Below are positions 1 to 12,873 of a stretch of DNA of 64,000 nt, piece by piece. Origin of the DNA: Providencia stuartii (lineage in GTDB: Bacteria; Pseudomonadota; Gammaproteobacteria; Enterobacterales; Enterobacteriaceae); NCBI GenBank assembly GCA_900455155.1, contig UGUC01000003.1:1-64000 (forward strand), in the 5' to 3' direction. The position numbers were made by a program, and so were the translations under genes. Below the pieces are notes generated by a model. That model was not told the DNA's origin. It ran no database searches and saw only the letters and a program-made list of their open reading frames with translations. Numbering within the stretch: position 1 is the stretch's first letter; the number at the start of each line of letters is the position of its first letter.

Positions 1-342
1 CCAAGGGCTTTTCTCCAGAAACTTGCGCGTATAGGCATTCGTTTCAGGAGTATCTTTGCCTTCTTTGCGCGCAGTTAAGTTCACACCAAAGAAAGCGGTT
101 TTCATTGTATTTAATTGGCTTTGATGAATCGTTGCGAACCGCATCAGTGCTTTATTGAAGTGACCATAACGAATAGACGCTCCAACTAACACCTTTTCAT
201 ACGATGTAATATTGATATTTTTTTCGCTATTTAAATCTCGAATATCACATTGGCGCCCTACACTTCGTAGTTGCTCCGCCATTTTCAAAACAATTTTTTT
301 AGTTTGTCCATCTGTGCTCGAATGCAAAAGTAAGTAACTCAT
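1..342 (-). CDS. hemG: Protoporphyrinogen IX dehydrogenase (menaquinone-dependent), C-terminus beyond the window
   Basis: This long-chain flavodoxin-like enzyme oxidises protoporphyrinogen IX to protoporphyrin IX in haem synthesis, passing electrons to quinones at the membrane. The N-terminal 114 codons are visible. The protein starts MSYLLLHSSTDGQT, the FMN-binding flavodoxin loop, and continues with KVLVGASIRYGHF, typical of HemG. The gene runs off the left edge of the window. The start at 342 lies 16 bp after the trkH stop, so it is probably co-transcribed with trkH, as in Escherichia coli. Confidence 0.9.
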   Translation of the reverse strand, partial: MSYLLLHSSTDGQTKKIVLKMAEQLRSVGRQCDIRDLNSEKNINITSYEKVLVGASIRYGHFNKALMRFATIHQSQLNTMKTAFFGVNLTARKEGKDTPETNAYTRKFLEKSPW

Positions 343-358
343 TCTTGATCCTATCTTA

Positions 359-1819
359 TTAATCGCGCCAGAAGGTTGGCGTGAATAACACTAATAATGT
401 AAAGACTTCAAGACGACCGAACAGCATAGTCACTACCAGTATCCATTTCCCTGCTGGGTTCATCGATGTAAAGTTATCAGCGACAGTGCCAAGGCCTGGC
501 CCTAGGTTATTTAACGTTGTTGCGATAGCTGAAAAAGCAGAAAATTCATCGACACCCGTTGCAATTAATAGAAGTAAACTGACGATAAAAACGAGCGCAT
601 ATGCTGAAAAGAAGCCCCATACCGCTTCGATGATCCTTTCAGGTAAAGCTCTTTGCCCTAACTTTATGGTGTAAACGGCATTTGGGTGAACAAGCCTTTT
701 CAATTCCCGAGACCCTTGCAAAAACAATAGCAAGATACGGATAACTTTTAATCCGCCTCCTGTTGAACCAGCACAACCGCCAACAAATGCGGCACATAGA
801 AGAAGCATCGGCAGGAACAAAGGCCATCCGGCAAAACTATCTGTTGTAAAACCTGCAGTTGTTGCCATTGAGACAACTTGGAAAAATGCCTGATCTAATG
901 TTTGCCCAAAAGAGCCATACACTGAGTTGATAAAAGTAAAACCAGTGTACAGATAATGACGAGGGCTAACTGGAAGCTAATGAATGTTTTAAATTCAGGA
1001 TCGGCGCCAAATAGATACCTAAGCTACGCCCAGTAAGCACGGCAAAGTGGCAGACCAAAATTACAACCTGAGATAATTAAGAAAACCGCAATAATGGTAT
1101 TTATCGCTGGGCTATTGAAATACCCCACACTCGCGTCATGCGTTGAAAAACCACCAATCGCTATTGTAGAAAAACTATGAGAGATGGCATCAAACACATC
1201 CATACCTGCTATCCACAGCGCAATCGCACATACAATCGTCAGCAATACATAGATGAGGCCAAAGGGTTTTTGCCGTTTCTGCAATACGCGGTCGCATTTT
1301 ATTATCTTTAAGCGGCCCAGGCATTTCAGCACGATAAAGCTGCATTCCCCCAACACCGAGTAATGGCAGGATCGCCACAGCAAGTACGATGATCCCCATC
1401 CACCTAACCACTGTAGCATTTGCCTATAAAATAATATGGCTTTCGGAAGCGTATCGAGCCCAGTTAACGTTGTCGCTCCTGTTGTGGTTAACCCAGAAAA
1501 GGATTCAAAAAAAGCCATCGGTTATGGAAAGGTTTGGCTTTTCAGAAAAGATAAAAGGTAATGCCCCCCACACTTCCTAACACGGTCCAAAACAAGACGA
1601 CAATAAGAAAACCCTTCTTTTGCTTTAAGCTCATGCTTGCTGTTGCGCGTTGGGATCCATAACAGTAATCCGAGCACTAAAGCCGTAACAAACGTTTGAC
1701 TAAATGCTCGACCCTGCTCCATCACGATAAATAAGCGCAACAATACCCGGCACAACCATGGTAAAAGAGAAGATAATAACGAGTAGCCCGACAATACGGG
1801 TTATTGCACGAAAATGCAT
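359..1819 (-). pseudogene. trkH: Trk potassium uptake protein TrkH, multiply frameshifted in this sequence
   Basis: TrkH is the membrane-spanning subunit of the Trk K+ uptake system and works with the NAD-binding protein TrkA. Translating all frames gives the whole E. coli-like protein in pieces: MHFRAITRIVG at the start (ATG at 1819, preceded by AAGGAA), then the selectivity-filter regions SGLTTTGATTL, TIAIGGFSTHDAS and TTAGFTTD, and VLFTPTFWRD at the end. The span of 487 codons equals the usual family length. At least five single-base frame breaks occur. The first is an extra C in the CCC run at 1712-1714, and others lie near 1520-1600, 1270-1420 and 925-1030. Gene order with yigZ, pepQ and hemG is the usual one. 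No residue block is missing, so errors in the sequence are more likely than decay. Confidence 0.85.
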
Positions 1820-2463
1820 TCGGCAGGTTCCTTGCTAACCAATTGACTATTCCAGATTTCAGGTATGAGTTCTAAAGCCCCGCGACTCATATCGCGTAAT
1901 TTATCATTGACTTCTTGCTTCTAAGGTAGCAGAATTGCAATTCGTAGGGAAACAGATTCGTTATATTCACTGTGTAAAATCATCCCGTTGACCTGCGTAA
2001 CTAGCTGCTCAACCGTATTAATAAATGCATAATCACAAACTAGCTGGAAAAATTTTTGCGGTACTTTTGTTTGTGTTGGTAATAACTTAAGTGCTTGCTG
2101 AGCACCATTACCATAAGCTTTAACTAAACCGCCTGTCCCTAGTTTGATACCACCAAAATAACGTACAACAACACAGGTGATCTCCCCAAGATTGCTGCCG
2201 AGCAATTGTGCCATTATTGGCTTTCCGGCCGTTCCTGTTGGCTCACCATCGTCGGAAAAAACCTAACTGCTGAGAATCATCTGGGCGCCCTGCAACAAAT
2301 GCCCAGCAATGGTGCCGAGCATCTGGGTATTGAGCTTTAATGGATTGAATATACTCCTTTGCGGCATCAATACCTTCTGTATGTGCAAGATAGGTAATAA
2401 AACGGCTTTTTTTAATTTCTTCTGTATAACAGATAGATTCAGCCGGTATTAAATAAGGTTTCA

Positions 2464-2464
<1 letters not shown>
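1801..2464 (-). pseudogene. yigZ: IMPACT-family protein YigZ, one frameshift and one in-frame stop
   Basis: YigZ belongs to the UPF0029/IMPACT family. Its cellular role is not firmly known; the eukaryotic relative IMPACT modulates GCN2. The N-terminal part reads MKPYLIPAESICYTEEIKKS and DARHHCWAFVAG up to about residue 70. An extra T in the T run copied from 2256-2261 then shifts the frame. The next part contains VVVRYFGGIKLGTGGLVKAYG, the family signature. An in-frame TAG at 1921-1923 interrupts the C-terminal segment, which otherwise continues in the same frame to a TAA at 1801. Unlike the other lesions here, this one is a substitution, not an indel. The start overlaps the pepQ stop as TAATG, and the 3' end overlaps the trkH start by 19 bp. 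Confidence 0.8.
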
Positions 2465-3799
<1,335 letters not shown>

Positions 3800-4013
3800 T
3801 TCATTCAACCTTTCAGTTTTATTAGAAAATCCAAGCTTAGCACGTTCTTGAATTGACTGGTATGCAATCTGAGGGGAAATCCACTTAATCAACTGATTAT
3901 TAAATAGAATACTATTTTCCCTCTCCTATATTTCACTTATTTGCTGTGATCAACGTTCCAGTTTTGTTATCAATTATTTGCATTCCCTTAACATTCTAGT
4001 CACACTCAACTCT

Positions 4014-4030
4014 ATCTGGTCGTACCAGAT
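4014..4030 (+). promoter_or_regulatory. FadR operator of fadBA
   Basis: The 17-bp sequence ATCTGGTCGTACCAGAT is a near-perfect palindrome. Its reverse complement, ATCTGGTACGACCAGAT, is the FadR site I recall for E. coli fadBA. It lies 27 bp upstream of the fadB start codon. FadR would repress fadBA here and release it when long-chain acyl-CoA binds. Confidence 0.85.
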
Positions 4031-4056
4031 GATAAAATCATCATAAGGAGAACGGC

Positions 4057-6257
4057 ATGCTTTATCAAAGTGAAAACAATCTATGTTCAATGGTTGAAAA
4101 CAGGTATTGCAGAACTCGTTTTTAAACCTCGCCTGGGCCAATAAATAAATTGGATACTCATACCGTTGCTTCACTTGATGAAGCAGTTGCTGTACTTGAA
4201 CAGCAATCAGGCCTATTAGGCGTTATTCTAAGATCTGACAAGCCTGCATTTATTGTTGGGGCAGATATCAAAGAGTTTCTTTCACTTTTTGAAGCACCAG
4301 CAGAGACCCTAAGCGAGTGGTTAGGCTACGCAAATGGTATTTTTAATCGTATCGAAGACTTTACCTGTTCCTACTCTTAGCGCCATTAATGGGTATGCGC
4401 TAGGTGGAGGCTGTGAATGTATTCTTTCTACTGACTTACGTATTGGCGACTCCAGATGCGCGTATTGGGTTACCTGAAACGAAACTCGGTATTATGCCGG
4501 GCTTTTGGCGGCTCTGTTCGTTTACCTCGATTAATCGGTTTTAGATAGCGCCCTAGAAATTATTACCGCAGGCAAAGACATTAGTGCCGCAGAATCACTC
4601 AAATTCGGCTTGGTTGATGCCGTTGTTGAGACGGACAAACTTGTAGAATCAGCCCTTGCCCTCATTGAATCAGCAATCGCAGGAGCGATTAATTGGCAGC
4701 AAAGACGTCAACCTAAGTTACAACCATTACAACTTAGCCCTATTGAACAGAGCATGAGCTTTAATGTTGCAAAAGGTATGGTGTATAAGGTTGCAGGAAA
4801 ACACTATCCCGCCCCTATGACGGCAGTCAATACCATTGAAAAAGCAGCCAACTGTGCTCGTACTGAAGCCCTAAAACATGAAACAGCAGCTTTTGTTCCA
4901 CTTGCTCATAGCGATGTTGCTCGCTCATTAGTTAGTATTTTCTTAAATGATCAGCAAGTTAAATCAACAAGCAAACAGCTTTCTCGTCACGTTGAAGCCC
5001 CTCAACATGCCGCAGTACTAGGAGCAGGAATTATGGGAGGTGGAATAGCCTACCAGTCCGCAAGTAAAGGCGTTCCTGTGCTCATGAAGGATATTAATGA
5101 AAAATCTTTAGATTTAGGCATCGAAGAGGCTCATAAACTATTAAATGGTCAATTTGAGCGCGGGAAAATCAATGCCTCAAAAATGGCGAAAACACTCGCA
5201 TCGATTCATCCTTCGCTTTCTTACGCGGGTATCGAAAATTCACAAGTGATCGTGGAAGCGGTCGTTGAAAACCCCAAAATTAAAGCCGCTGTGCTGACGG
5301 AAGTTGAAGCATTAGTTAGCCCAGAAACAATTTTAGCGTCTAATACGTCGACCATACCGATTACTGAGCTAGCGAAGTCGTTAAAACGTCCCGAAAATTT
5401 TTGTGGTATGCACTTCTTCAACCCTGTGCATCGCATGCCGCTTGTTGAGGTTATTCGTGGTCAAAAAAACCTCAGAGGATACCATCGCCAGAGTCGTCGC
5501 TTACGCCAACAAAATGGGTAAAACCCCCATTGTCGTTAATGACTGCCCTGGTTTCTTCGTCAATAGGGTTCTTTTCCCTTACTTTGCAGGTTTTAACTTA
5601 CTGCTACAAGATGGTGCAGATTTCAGAGAAATCGATAAAGTCATGGAAAAAGAATTTGGCTGGCCGATGGGACCTGCATATCTTCTTGATGTAGTTGGTA
5701 TTGATACCGCATCCCATGCAGAGCATGTAATGGCACTAGGGTTCCCTGAGCGCATGAGTAAAACAGGCAAAAATGCTATTGATGTTATGTTTGAAGAAAA
5801 ACGGTTTGGGCAAAAAAATGGCAAAGGCTTTTATCAATATGAAAAAGATAAAAAAGGAAAGCCAAAGAAAGTTGATGACCCCGCCACAGATGCATTACTC
5901 GCCTCAATCAGTCAAGGCAAGCGCTCATTTACAAAAGAAGAGATCATTGCACGTATGATGATCCCGATGATCAATGAGGTCGTTCGTTGTTTAGAAGAGG
6001 GCATCATTCAAAGCCCTGCCGATGCAGACATCGCTTTAGTTTACGGCCTTGGGTTCCCTCCTTTCCGAGGAGGCGTCTTCCGCTACTTAGATACCGTTGG
6101 CACACAATCTTATGCTAAGACAGCGGAGGCCTATGCTCAGTTAAGCCCTCTGTATCAAATTCCTGCGGGTCTCAAAGAAAAATCTCAGGCCAATTCCAGT
6201 TATTATGCGAAGCCACCTGTAGTGGCAATTGATATTAAAAAAGTTGCGAGAGGCTAA
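4057..6257 (+). pseudogene. fadB: Fatty acid oxidation complex alpha subunit FadB, multiply frameshifted
   Basis: FadB is the multifunctional alpha subunit of aerobic beta-oxidation: enoyl-CoA hydratase/isomerase at the N-terminus, then 3-hydroxyacyl-CoA dehydrogenase. The start ATG at 4057 follows AAGGAG and encodes MLYQSEN, as in enterobacterial FadB. The hydratase segments [10 protein letters not shown] and GYALGGGCE, the NAD-binding loop [17 protein letters not shown] and the dehydrogenase motif [15 protein letters not shown] are all readable. The reading frame changes at least six times: near 4090, near 4128, and at extra bases about 4364, 4449, 4506 and 4543. A further extra A lies in the A7 run near 5464-5470. 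The sum of the pieces equals the normal length of about 729 residues, so the breaks look like homopolymer miscounts. fadA follows 4 bp later. Confidence 0.85.
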
Positions 6258-6261
6258 TAGT

Positions 6262-7429
<1,168 letters not shown>

Positions 7430-7434
7430 TGTGT

Positions 7435-7548
7435 CTATACCCTAAGTCGTTCAAGCGCATGTTTGCCAAAAGGATAAGCTCAAAAACGGTATTATCTGAG
7501 CAATGCCAAACAGCTAAACCTGCGCCAATTGAAATATAAAGGGTATAG
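7435..7548. repeat. Nested palindromic intergenic repeat element, about 114 bp
   Basis: The element begins with CTATACCCT and ends with its exact complement AGGGTATAG. Inside these arms TTCAA (7450-7454) pairs with TTGAA (7529-7533), and GCGCA (7455-7459) pairs with TGCGC (7521-7525). It begins 6 bp after the fadA stop. The layout of TATACCC ends with nested inner arms resembles enterobacterial ERIC-like palindromic repeats. I see no other copy in the window. Confidence 0.55.
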
Positions 7549-7587
7549 CCGCGAGTTGCCGTAGTGTTGTTGTATGTTGTCAACATT

Positions 7588-7620
7588 CCCGCCTAGTCAG
7601 GGGCGGGCTTTTTCTTTTTT
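7588..7620 (+). terminator. Rho-independent terminator after fadBA
   Basis: The stem CCCGCC (7588-7593) pairs with GGCGGG (7602-7607) around an 8-nt loop and is followed by a T-rich tract (CTTTTTCTTTTTT). It would end plus-strand transcription from fadBA. Between here and the fre stop at 7768 I see nothing recognisable. Confidence 0.8.
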
Positions 7621-7767
7621 GCCACTTGGTTTATCCATTTGGGCAAAGTTTAACTGACAAGTTACTGTCTAAAACAACCAATCAATGTCATCACCAACAA
7701 GGAAAGTGGCACATATACGCTCAATCATGCCACAGGCCATCGATTCAAATATTCAGTAAATTATCAT

Positions 7768-8469
7768 TTAAATAAACTCGTAGGCATCACCAAATAATTG
7801 TTCAGGCTTTGCATTACGCTCTGCACAAAAACGTTCTCTGGCGATTTTTGCCATTTCAAAACGCCCTGCTATGTAAATATCATAGGAGGACAAATCACCA
7901 AAATCTTCCAATACCCCACTTAAAACCGTTCCTGAGCGCCCTCTCCATTGTTCATCCGGTTGTTCAACGATAGGTATCACTTTTAGATTAGGATAACGTT
8001 CACTAAGCGCTTGCAGCTCTCCTAAGTCGTAAAGGTGCTCTAGCTGACGCCCCCCCCAGTAGAAGGTAATATCTCTAGAAGGGTTTTCCATGAGAGCCGC
8101 GAGTAGGATCGAATGCGTGTAAGAAAACCCCGTGCCCCCTGCAACTAAGATCATTGGGTTTTGGCTATTTTCTCTAAACCATGCCTTGCCATGTGGGATA
8201 TCAATATCGATGCGGCGTTGATCTAAAATTCGATCCATCACCGCCATGGCATAAAGATTGATTTCTGAAGCGCCAATATGTAATTCAATTGTTTCATTAT
8301 TAGCAGGTGTAGATGCCATTGAGAATGGGCGCTTATCACGCTCATCCATGATCACCATAAGGTACTGACCTGCTTTAAAATGAAAAGGACCATCCGGCAA
8401 CAAAATAACCCGATATACTGTGTCAGTTATGGACTCAACAGATGTGACTTTACAGCTCAAAGTTGCCAT
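7768..8469 (-). CDS. fre: NAD(P)H-flavin reductase Fre
   Basis: Fre reduces free flavins (FMN, FAD, riboflavin) with NAD(P)H in the cytoplasm. The reduced flavin serves ferric-iron reduction and activation of other enzymes, including prenyl-FMN-dependent UbiD chemistry through UbiX. The open frame reaches 8490, but the family start [12 protein letters not shown] is the ATG at 8469, giving the usual 233 residues. The ferredoxin-reductase signatures RPFSMAS (flavin binding), [17 protein letters not shown] (pyridine nucleotide) and [13 protein letters not shown] are present, and the protein ends GDAYEFI. It lies 10 bp downstream of ubiD in the same direction. Confidence 0.95.
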   Translation of the reverse strand: MATLSCKVTSVESITDTVYRVILLPDGPFHFKAGQYLMVIMDERDKRPFSMASTPANNETIELHIGASEINLYAMAVMDRILDQRRIDIDIPHGKAWFRENSQNPMILVAGGTGFSYTHSILLAALMENPSRDITFYWGGRQLEHLYDLGELQALSERYPNLKVIPIVEQPDEQWRGRSGTVLSGVLEDFGDLSSYDIYIAGRFEMAKIARERFCAERNAKPEQLFGDAYEFI

Positions 8470-8479
8470 GGCTCCCCTC

Positions 8480-9958
8480 TTATTTTTCAAAAATATTCAA
8501 TTGATCCCAAATATCATCAATTCGCGACTTCACTTGTTCATCCATAACAATTGGCCTACCCCATTCCCTGTTTGTCTCACCGGGCCATTTATTTGTTGCA
8601 TCTAGCCCCATTTTTGACCCTAGACCAGAGACTGGTGATGCAAAATCAAGATAATCGATAGGTGTATTTTCCATCATAACAGTATCGCGAGCAGGATCCA
8701 TACGAGTGGTTATCGCCCAGATCACATCTTTCCAGTCACGCGCATTGATATCATCGTCACACACAATAACAAATTTTGTGTACATAAATTGACGGAGGTA
8801 AGACCAAACACCCATCATGACGCGTTTTGCATGGCCTGCGTATTGTTTTTTCATCGTAACAACAGCAAGACGATATGAGCACCCTTCTGGAGGAAGGTAA
8901 AAATCGACGATTTCTGGAAACTGCTTTTGTAAAATAGGTACTAGGACTTCATTTAGGGCTTCACCCAGTACGGCAGGCTCATCGGGTGGCCGGCCTGTAT
9001 AGGTAGAATGGTAAATCGCATCACGGCGTTGAGTAACATGGGTTACCGTAAAGACAGGGAAACTATCTATCTCATTATAATAACCAGTATGATCACCATA
9101 AGGCCCTTCCGGCGCGAGCTCACCAGGTTCAATGTAGCCTTCTAAGATAATCTCAGCGCCCGCAGGTACTTCAAGATCATTCGAGATACATTTAACGACT
9201 TCCGTTTTATTACCACGTAATAAACCGGCGAACGCATATTCAGACAGCGTATCAGGAACTGGAGTCACCGCACCTAGGATAGTTGCAGGATCCGCACCAA
9301 GCGCTACTGCAACAGGGAATTTTTCACCCGGATGCTGTTGGCACCACTCTTGAAAATCCAGCGCACCACCGCGGTGAGAGAGCCAACGCATGATCACTTT
9401 ATTTTTCCCCAACACCTGTTGGCGGTAAATACCCAAGTTTTGACGCTCTTTATTAGGGCCTCTTGTTACCGTTAATCCCCATGTAATCAGCGGCGCAGCA
9501 TCTTCAGGCCAGCAGTGCATAACAGGGATTTTGGTTAAATCGACGTCATCCCCCGCCCAAATTTGCTCTTGGCAAGGGGCTGAGCTTAGCCGTTTTGCTG
9601 GCATGTTGAGTACCTGTTTGAACTTAGGTAATTTATCAAACAGGTCACGAAAACCTTTCGGTGGATCCGGCTCTTTTAGAAAAGCAAGCAGCTTACCAAC
9701 ATCGTGTAGTGCCTTGATATCTTCCTGCCCCATTCCCATCGCAACACGTTTGGTTGTGCCAAATAGGTTGCACAAAACGGGCATATCATAGCCTTTAGGG
9801 TTTTCAAATAATAAGGCAGGGCCCCCTGCTCTAAGCGTGCGATCAGCTATTTCCGTCATTTCGAGGTAAGGGTCGACTTCCATCGTAATACGTTTTAGTT
9901 CGCCTTGCTTTTCAAGCTGGGCAATGAAGTCTCTTAGGTCACGGTATTTCATTGTCAT
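8480..9958 (-). CDS. ubiD: 4-hydroxy-3-polyprenylbenzoate decarboxylase UbiD
   Basis: UbiD decarboxylates 4-hydroxy-3-octaprenylbenzoate in ubiquinone synthesis, using prenylated FMN supplied by UbiX. The 492-residue protein is close to the usual 497. Recognisable blocks include [20 protein letters not shown] near the N-terminus, [19 protein letters not shown] (cofactor and metal region), [13 protein letters not shown] with the active-site acidic residues, and [14 protein letters not shown] near the end. It shares an operon with fre. Confidence 0.96.
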   Translation of the reverse strand: MTMKYRDLRDFIAQLEKQGELKRITMEVDPYLEMTEIADRTLRAGGPALLFENPKGYDMPVLCNLFGTTKRVAMGMGQEDIKALHDVGKLLAFLKEPDPPKGFRDLFDKLPKFKQVLNMPAKRLSSAPCQEQIWAGDDVDLTKIPVMHCWPEDAAPLITWGLTVTRGPNKERQNLGIYRQQVLGKNKVIMRWLSHRGGALDFQEWCQQHPGEKFPVAVALGADPATILGAVTPVPDTLSEYAFAGLLRGNKTEVVKCISNDLEVPAGAEIILEGYIEPGELAPEGPYGDHTGYYNEIDSFPVFTVTHVTQRRDAIYHSTYTGRPPDEPAVLGEALNEVLVPILQKQFPEIVDFYLPPEGCSYRLAVVTMKKQYAGHAKRVMMGVWSYLRQFMYTKFVIVCDDDINARDWKDVIWAITTRMDPARDTVMMENTPIDYLDFASPVSGLGSKMGLDATNKWPGETNREWGRPIVMDEQVKSRIDDIWDQLNIFEK

Positions 9959-10066
9959 CTTTTACTATTACAGAGGGAGTCTCATTATAAGACGTCCGGC
10001 CAAGGTTACAAGTTACCCATAAAAACTATTCATAATCAATATGGTTATAGTCAAAAACATCTTATT

Positions 10067-10792
10067 TTACTGGCAATCGAATGGAACCAATGCTTTTAAT
10101 GATAAAGTATCAAACTGTTCAGGGAATGATTGGTTGTGCTGAAAGAGTTTAAAACCTTCATTTTTACCACTGAAATAAGTCAATGTGTTGCCTTTAATCT
10201 GTAATCCACTACCTTCTCTCAGTGCAACCACGACTTCATGAGGGTTGATGACACAAAACTCTTGTAATCGCTCATCTCGCGTTTCCCCCATATGACCTGA
10301 GATATGAGAATCGATATAGTGGGGATTTATCTGTACGGGAAACAACCCCAAAGACGGCATAATCACCGCATTACTCACAGGCATATCATTGGTCGTACGA
10401 ATACTTGGTGTAGCCACATTACAACCCGCACTCCAACCAATATAGGGAACATCACGCTCTTTAACCGCGCGCTGGATAGCAACAATCAACCCATTTTCAT
10501 GCAGGCACTTATTTAACCACCATGTATTGCCCCCACTTACAAGGATACATTCTGCTTGTTCAATCGCTTCGACAGGGCTGGAAAAATGTTCAATTGACGT
10601 AACTTTAATACCTAAAGCTTCGCTTAATTGCTCTGCTCGCTCATCATGAGGATCCCGTAATATCGCATAAGGCACCAATACCGCTGATGTAATGTTCCTA
10701 CGTGCGATCATTTCATGGATACGAGGTAAGGCATAACTTAGCCATACTGGATTGTTTGGAAGCTTACCGTTACTCAATAAAAAAATTTCCAT
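10067..10792 (-). CDS. pepE: Dipeptidase E (alpha-aspartyl dipeptidase, family S51)
   Basis: PepE hydrolyses dipeptides with N-terminal aspartate in the cytoplasm. The 241-residue protein starts MEIFLLSNGKLPNN and contains the class I glutamine-amidotransferase-like fold. The nucleophile Ser is in IGWSAGCNVA, preceded by the substrate-loop block LVSGGNTWWL. RTTNDMPV and LFPVQINPHYID follow, the latter with the catalytic His. It stands alone between ubiD and the divergent rfaH; this position is not the E. coli one. Confidence 0.9.
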   Translation of the reverse strand: MEIFLLSNGKLPNNPVWLSYALPRIHEMIARRNITSAVLVPYAILRDPHDERAEQLSEALGIKVTSIEHFSSPVEAIEQAECILVSGGNTWWLNKCLHENGLIVAIQRAVKERDVPYIGWSAGCNVATPSIRTTNDMPVSNAVIMPSLGLFPVQINPHYIDSHISGHMGETRDERLQEFCVINPHEVVVALREGSGLQIKGNTLTYFSGKNEGFKLFQHNQSFPEQFDTLSLKALVPFDCQ

Positions 10793-10960
10793 GCTGTCTC
10801 CTAGATAACCTGTTATTACATTATCACTAACTATAATTTATTGATTTTTAGTTAGTATATATTTCTGATTCTAAATGCTATTCTTACTTTGTCGATTAGT
10901 CACATTTTTATACTTTAATTTGTTATGATGAGCATAATTTTGTTGTATTGGGTTTAAGAA

Positions 10961-11452
10961 ATGGAAAAATGGCATCTGCTATATTGTAAACGTGGCCAAA
11001 TTGATAGGGCCATAGAGCACCTAAATAGGCAAAATGTGATCTGCATGACTCCCATGACAGAAATAGAAAAAGTGGTTAGAGGAAAGCGAACAAAAGTACA
11101 AGAGCCGCTATTCCCTAATTATCTGTTCGTGAAGTTCGATCATAACGAAATCCATACCACTACAATACAATCCACTCGCGGTGTCAGCCATTTTGTCCGT
11201 TTTGGCCTACACCCCGCCATTGTACCAGACGAAATTATCGAACTTTTGCAACAAGCGCCCCTTGGGCATCTCGTCGATCCCGAAACGCCAACTCATGGTG
11301 ATAATGTCTTGATTACCGAAGGCATTTTTGCAGGTATTCAGGCAATTTATGATGAGCCTAATGGTGAATCACGCTCAATCTTATTACTGAATATTTTAAA
11401 TAAAAATGTGTCTAAAGTACTCGATAATACTCAGTTTAAAAAGCTATCTTAA
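10961..11452 (+). CDS. rfaH: Transcription antitermination factor RfaH
   Basis: RfaH is an operon-specific NusG paralogue that joins RNA polymerase at ops sites and recruits ribosomes. It supports long LPS, capsule and surface operons. The 163 residues match the family length. The N-terminal NGN domain reads MEKWHLLYCKRGQIDRA, IVRGKRT-like and EPLFPNYLFVKFD, then IQSTRGVSHFVRFG. The C-terminal fold-switching KOW domain follows from about residue 110 (GDNVLITEGIFAGIQAIYDEPNGESRSILLLN). I saw no ops element (GGCGGTAGnnTG) elsewhere in the window, so its targets are not here. Confidence 0.96.
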   Translation: MEKWHLLYCKRGQIDRAIEHLNRQNVICMTPMTEIEKVVRGKRTKVQEPLFPNYLFVKFDHNEIHTTTIQSTRGVSHFVRFGLHPAIVPDEIIELLQQAPLGHLVDPETPTHGDNVLITEGIFAGIQAIYDEPNGESRSILLLNILNKNVSKVLDNTQFKKLS

Positions 11453-11459
11453 CCCACAT

Positions 11460-11509
11460 AAAAAAACTGCACCTTAATTGGGTTGGCTACCAACCTGTTG
11501 AGTGCAGTT
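11460..11509. terminator. Terminator between convergent rfaH and tatC
   Basis: AACTGCAC (11465-11472) pairs with GTGCAGTT (11502-11509), with an inner stem GGTTGG/CCAACC (11481-11495). On the minus strand the stem is followed at once by seven T, making a strong terminator for the tat transcript. On the plus strand the T tract is weaker. Confidence 0.8.
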
Positions 11510-11544
11510 ATAAATCGAGTTTTTATAGACTGAATAACGATAAA

Positions 11545-12318
11545 TTAAGGCTCTTCTTTCTCTTCATCGTCTTCTTCATTATTTTCCCGATCTCGCCGAC
11601 CTTTACCCACATAAAAGTTAGATAAAAGCACACCAAGCTCAAACAACAGATACATTGGCACGGCAAGTAACGTTTGAGAAAGTACATCTGGTGGTGTTAA
11701 AAACATCCCCACAATAAATGCACCGACTAAAATATAAGGCCGTTTGCGTTTTAGTGATTCAGGGGTTGTGACGCCGGTCCAACACAACAGAATAATAGCA
11801 ATCGGTACTTCAAAGGCCGCACCAAATGCCATAAATAAGGTCATTACAAAACTGAGATATTTACTAATATCAGGAATGAAATTGACGCTATCCGGTGTTG
11901 TTTTGACAAAGAAACCAAAGGCTAATGGGAAGACAACAAAGTAAGCAAAAGCCATCCCTAAATAGAAAAGGAAGCTACTGGAGACCAATAAAGGCAGCAT
12001 CAGCCGACGTTCGTGCTTATATAACGCTGGCGCAATAAAGGCCCAAATTTGGTATAGGATCACCGGTATCGAAATAAATACCGATACCATCATGGTCAGT
12101 TTAATTGGAGTGAAAAAGGTTGATGCCACATCTGTCGCACTCATTTGAGAACCAACAGGAAGCTTATCAATCAAAGGTGCGGCGACTAGCCGATATATAT
12201 CATTTGAAAAGTAAGCTAAGGCAGCGAACACAATCAAAACCGTAATCAAACAGTTTAACAGCCGCTTCCTGAGTTCAATGAGGTGGCTAATAAGTGGTTG
12301 TGTATCATTTACAGCCAT
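11545..12318 (-). CDS. tatC: Sec-independent protein translocase subunit TatC
   Basis: TatC is the multi-spanning receptor that binds twin-arginine signal peptides and, with TatA and TatB, exports folded proteins. The 257 residues include the N-terminal cytoplasmic [13 protein letters not shown], the conserved loop around [38 protein letters not shown], and six predicted membrane segments. The C-terminal tail after residue 240 is highly acidic ([13 protein letters not shown]). It starts 3 bp after the tatB stop. Confidence 0.97.
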   Translation of the reverse strand: MAVNDTQPLISHLIELRKRLLNCLITVLIVFAALAYFSNDIYRLVAAPLIDKLPVGSQMSATDVASTFFTPIKLTMMVSVFISIPVILYQIWAFIAPALYKHERRLMLPLLVSSSFLFYLGMAFAYFVVFPLAFGFFVKTTPDSVNFIPDISKYLSFVMTLFMAFGAAFEVPIAIILLCWTGVTTPESLKRKRPYILVGAFIVGMFLTPPDVLSQTLLAVPMYLLFELGVLLSNFYVGKGRRDRENNEEDDEEKEEP

Positions 12319-12321
12319 GTT

Positions 12322-12870
12322 CTATTTTTCGCTTTCTGTCTGATTAGGATTTTTTTTCTCTGTAACGCCATTTTGCTGGTCGCTGTCATTGTTTAGCGAT
12401 GGCTTTGTCGGCTCATCGACGACAGCTGCCATTTTTGCTGCATATTCAGGATCAGGATCCGATTCAGACTCTGGTGGTTGCGAAGCTTTATTTTGAGCAT
12501 CTTTAACTGCATTGTCGTAGTTATCAGTTAACTCTTTTGCTTTTTGTAGCTCACTTGCAACGCTCTCTGTTGTCGAGTGATATCCTGTTTTTAATGATTG
12601 TGCAGCTTGGCGAAGCTCATCCATAGATTGTTTCAGTTCAGGGGAAAGCGTTTCCATACCCGCTTTTTCCTGAACTTTTTTCAACGTGTCTTGTAACTCT
12701 TGCAATTTGAGTTCTTGTGACAATTCATTTTGCACATTGGAGGCTAATGAACGCATCGCACGGATCCAACCAGCAACAGTTCTCACTGCTACTGGTAGGC
12801 GCTCAGGGCCTAAGACGACAAGACCAATAACTGCAACAAGCAGCAGTTCACTGAAACCTATGTCAAACAC
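12322..12870 (-). CDS. tatB: Sec-independent protein translocase subunit TatB
   Basis: TatB forms the substrate-receptor complex with TatC. It has one N-terminal membrane helix ([25 protein letters not shown]), an amphipathic helix ([22 protein letters not shown]), and a long hydrophilic C-terminus rich in Glu, Gln and Asp. Its 182 residues compare with 171 in E. coli. It lies between tatA and tatC with only 3-bp gaps. Confidence 0.96.
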   Translation of the reverse strand: MFDIGFSELLLVAVIGLVVLGPERLPVAVRTVAGWIRAMRSLASNVQNELSQELKLQELQDTLKKVQEKAGMETLSPELKQSMDELRQAAQSLKTGYHSTTESVASELQKAKELTDNYDNAVKDAQNKASQPPESESDPDPEYAAKMAAVVDEPTKPSLNNDSDQQNGVTEKKNPNQTESEK

Positions 12871-12873
12871 GGT

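Noticed and set aside
5221-5436. Minus-strand open frame inside fadB
   Set aside because: It lies antisense to strongly conserved coding sequence and has no recognisable protein features.
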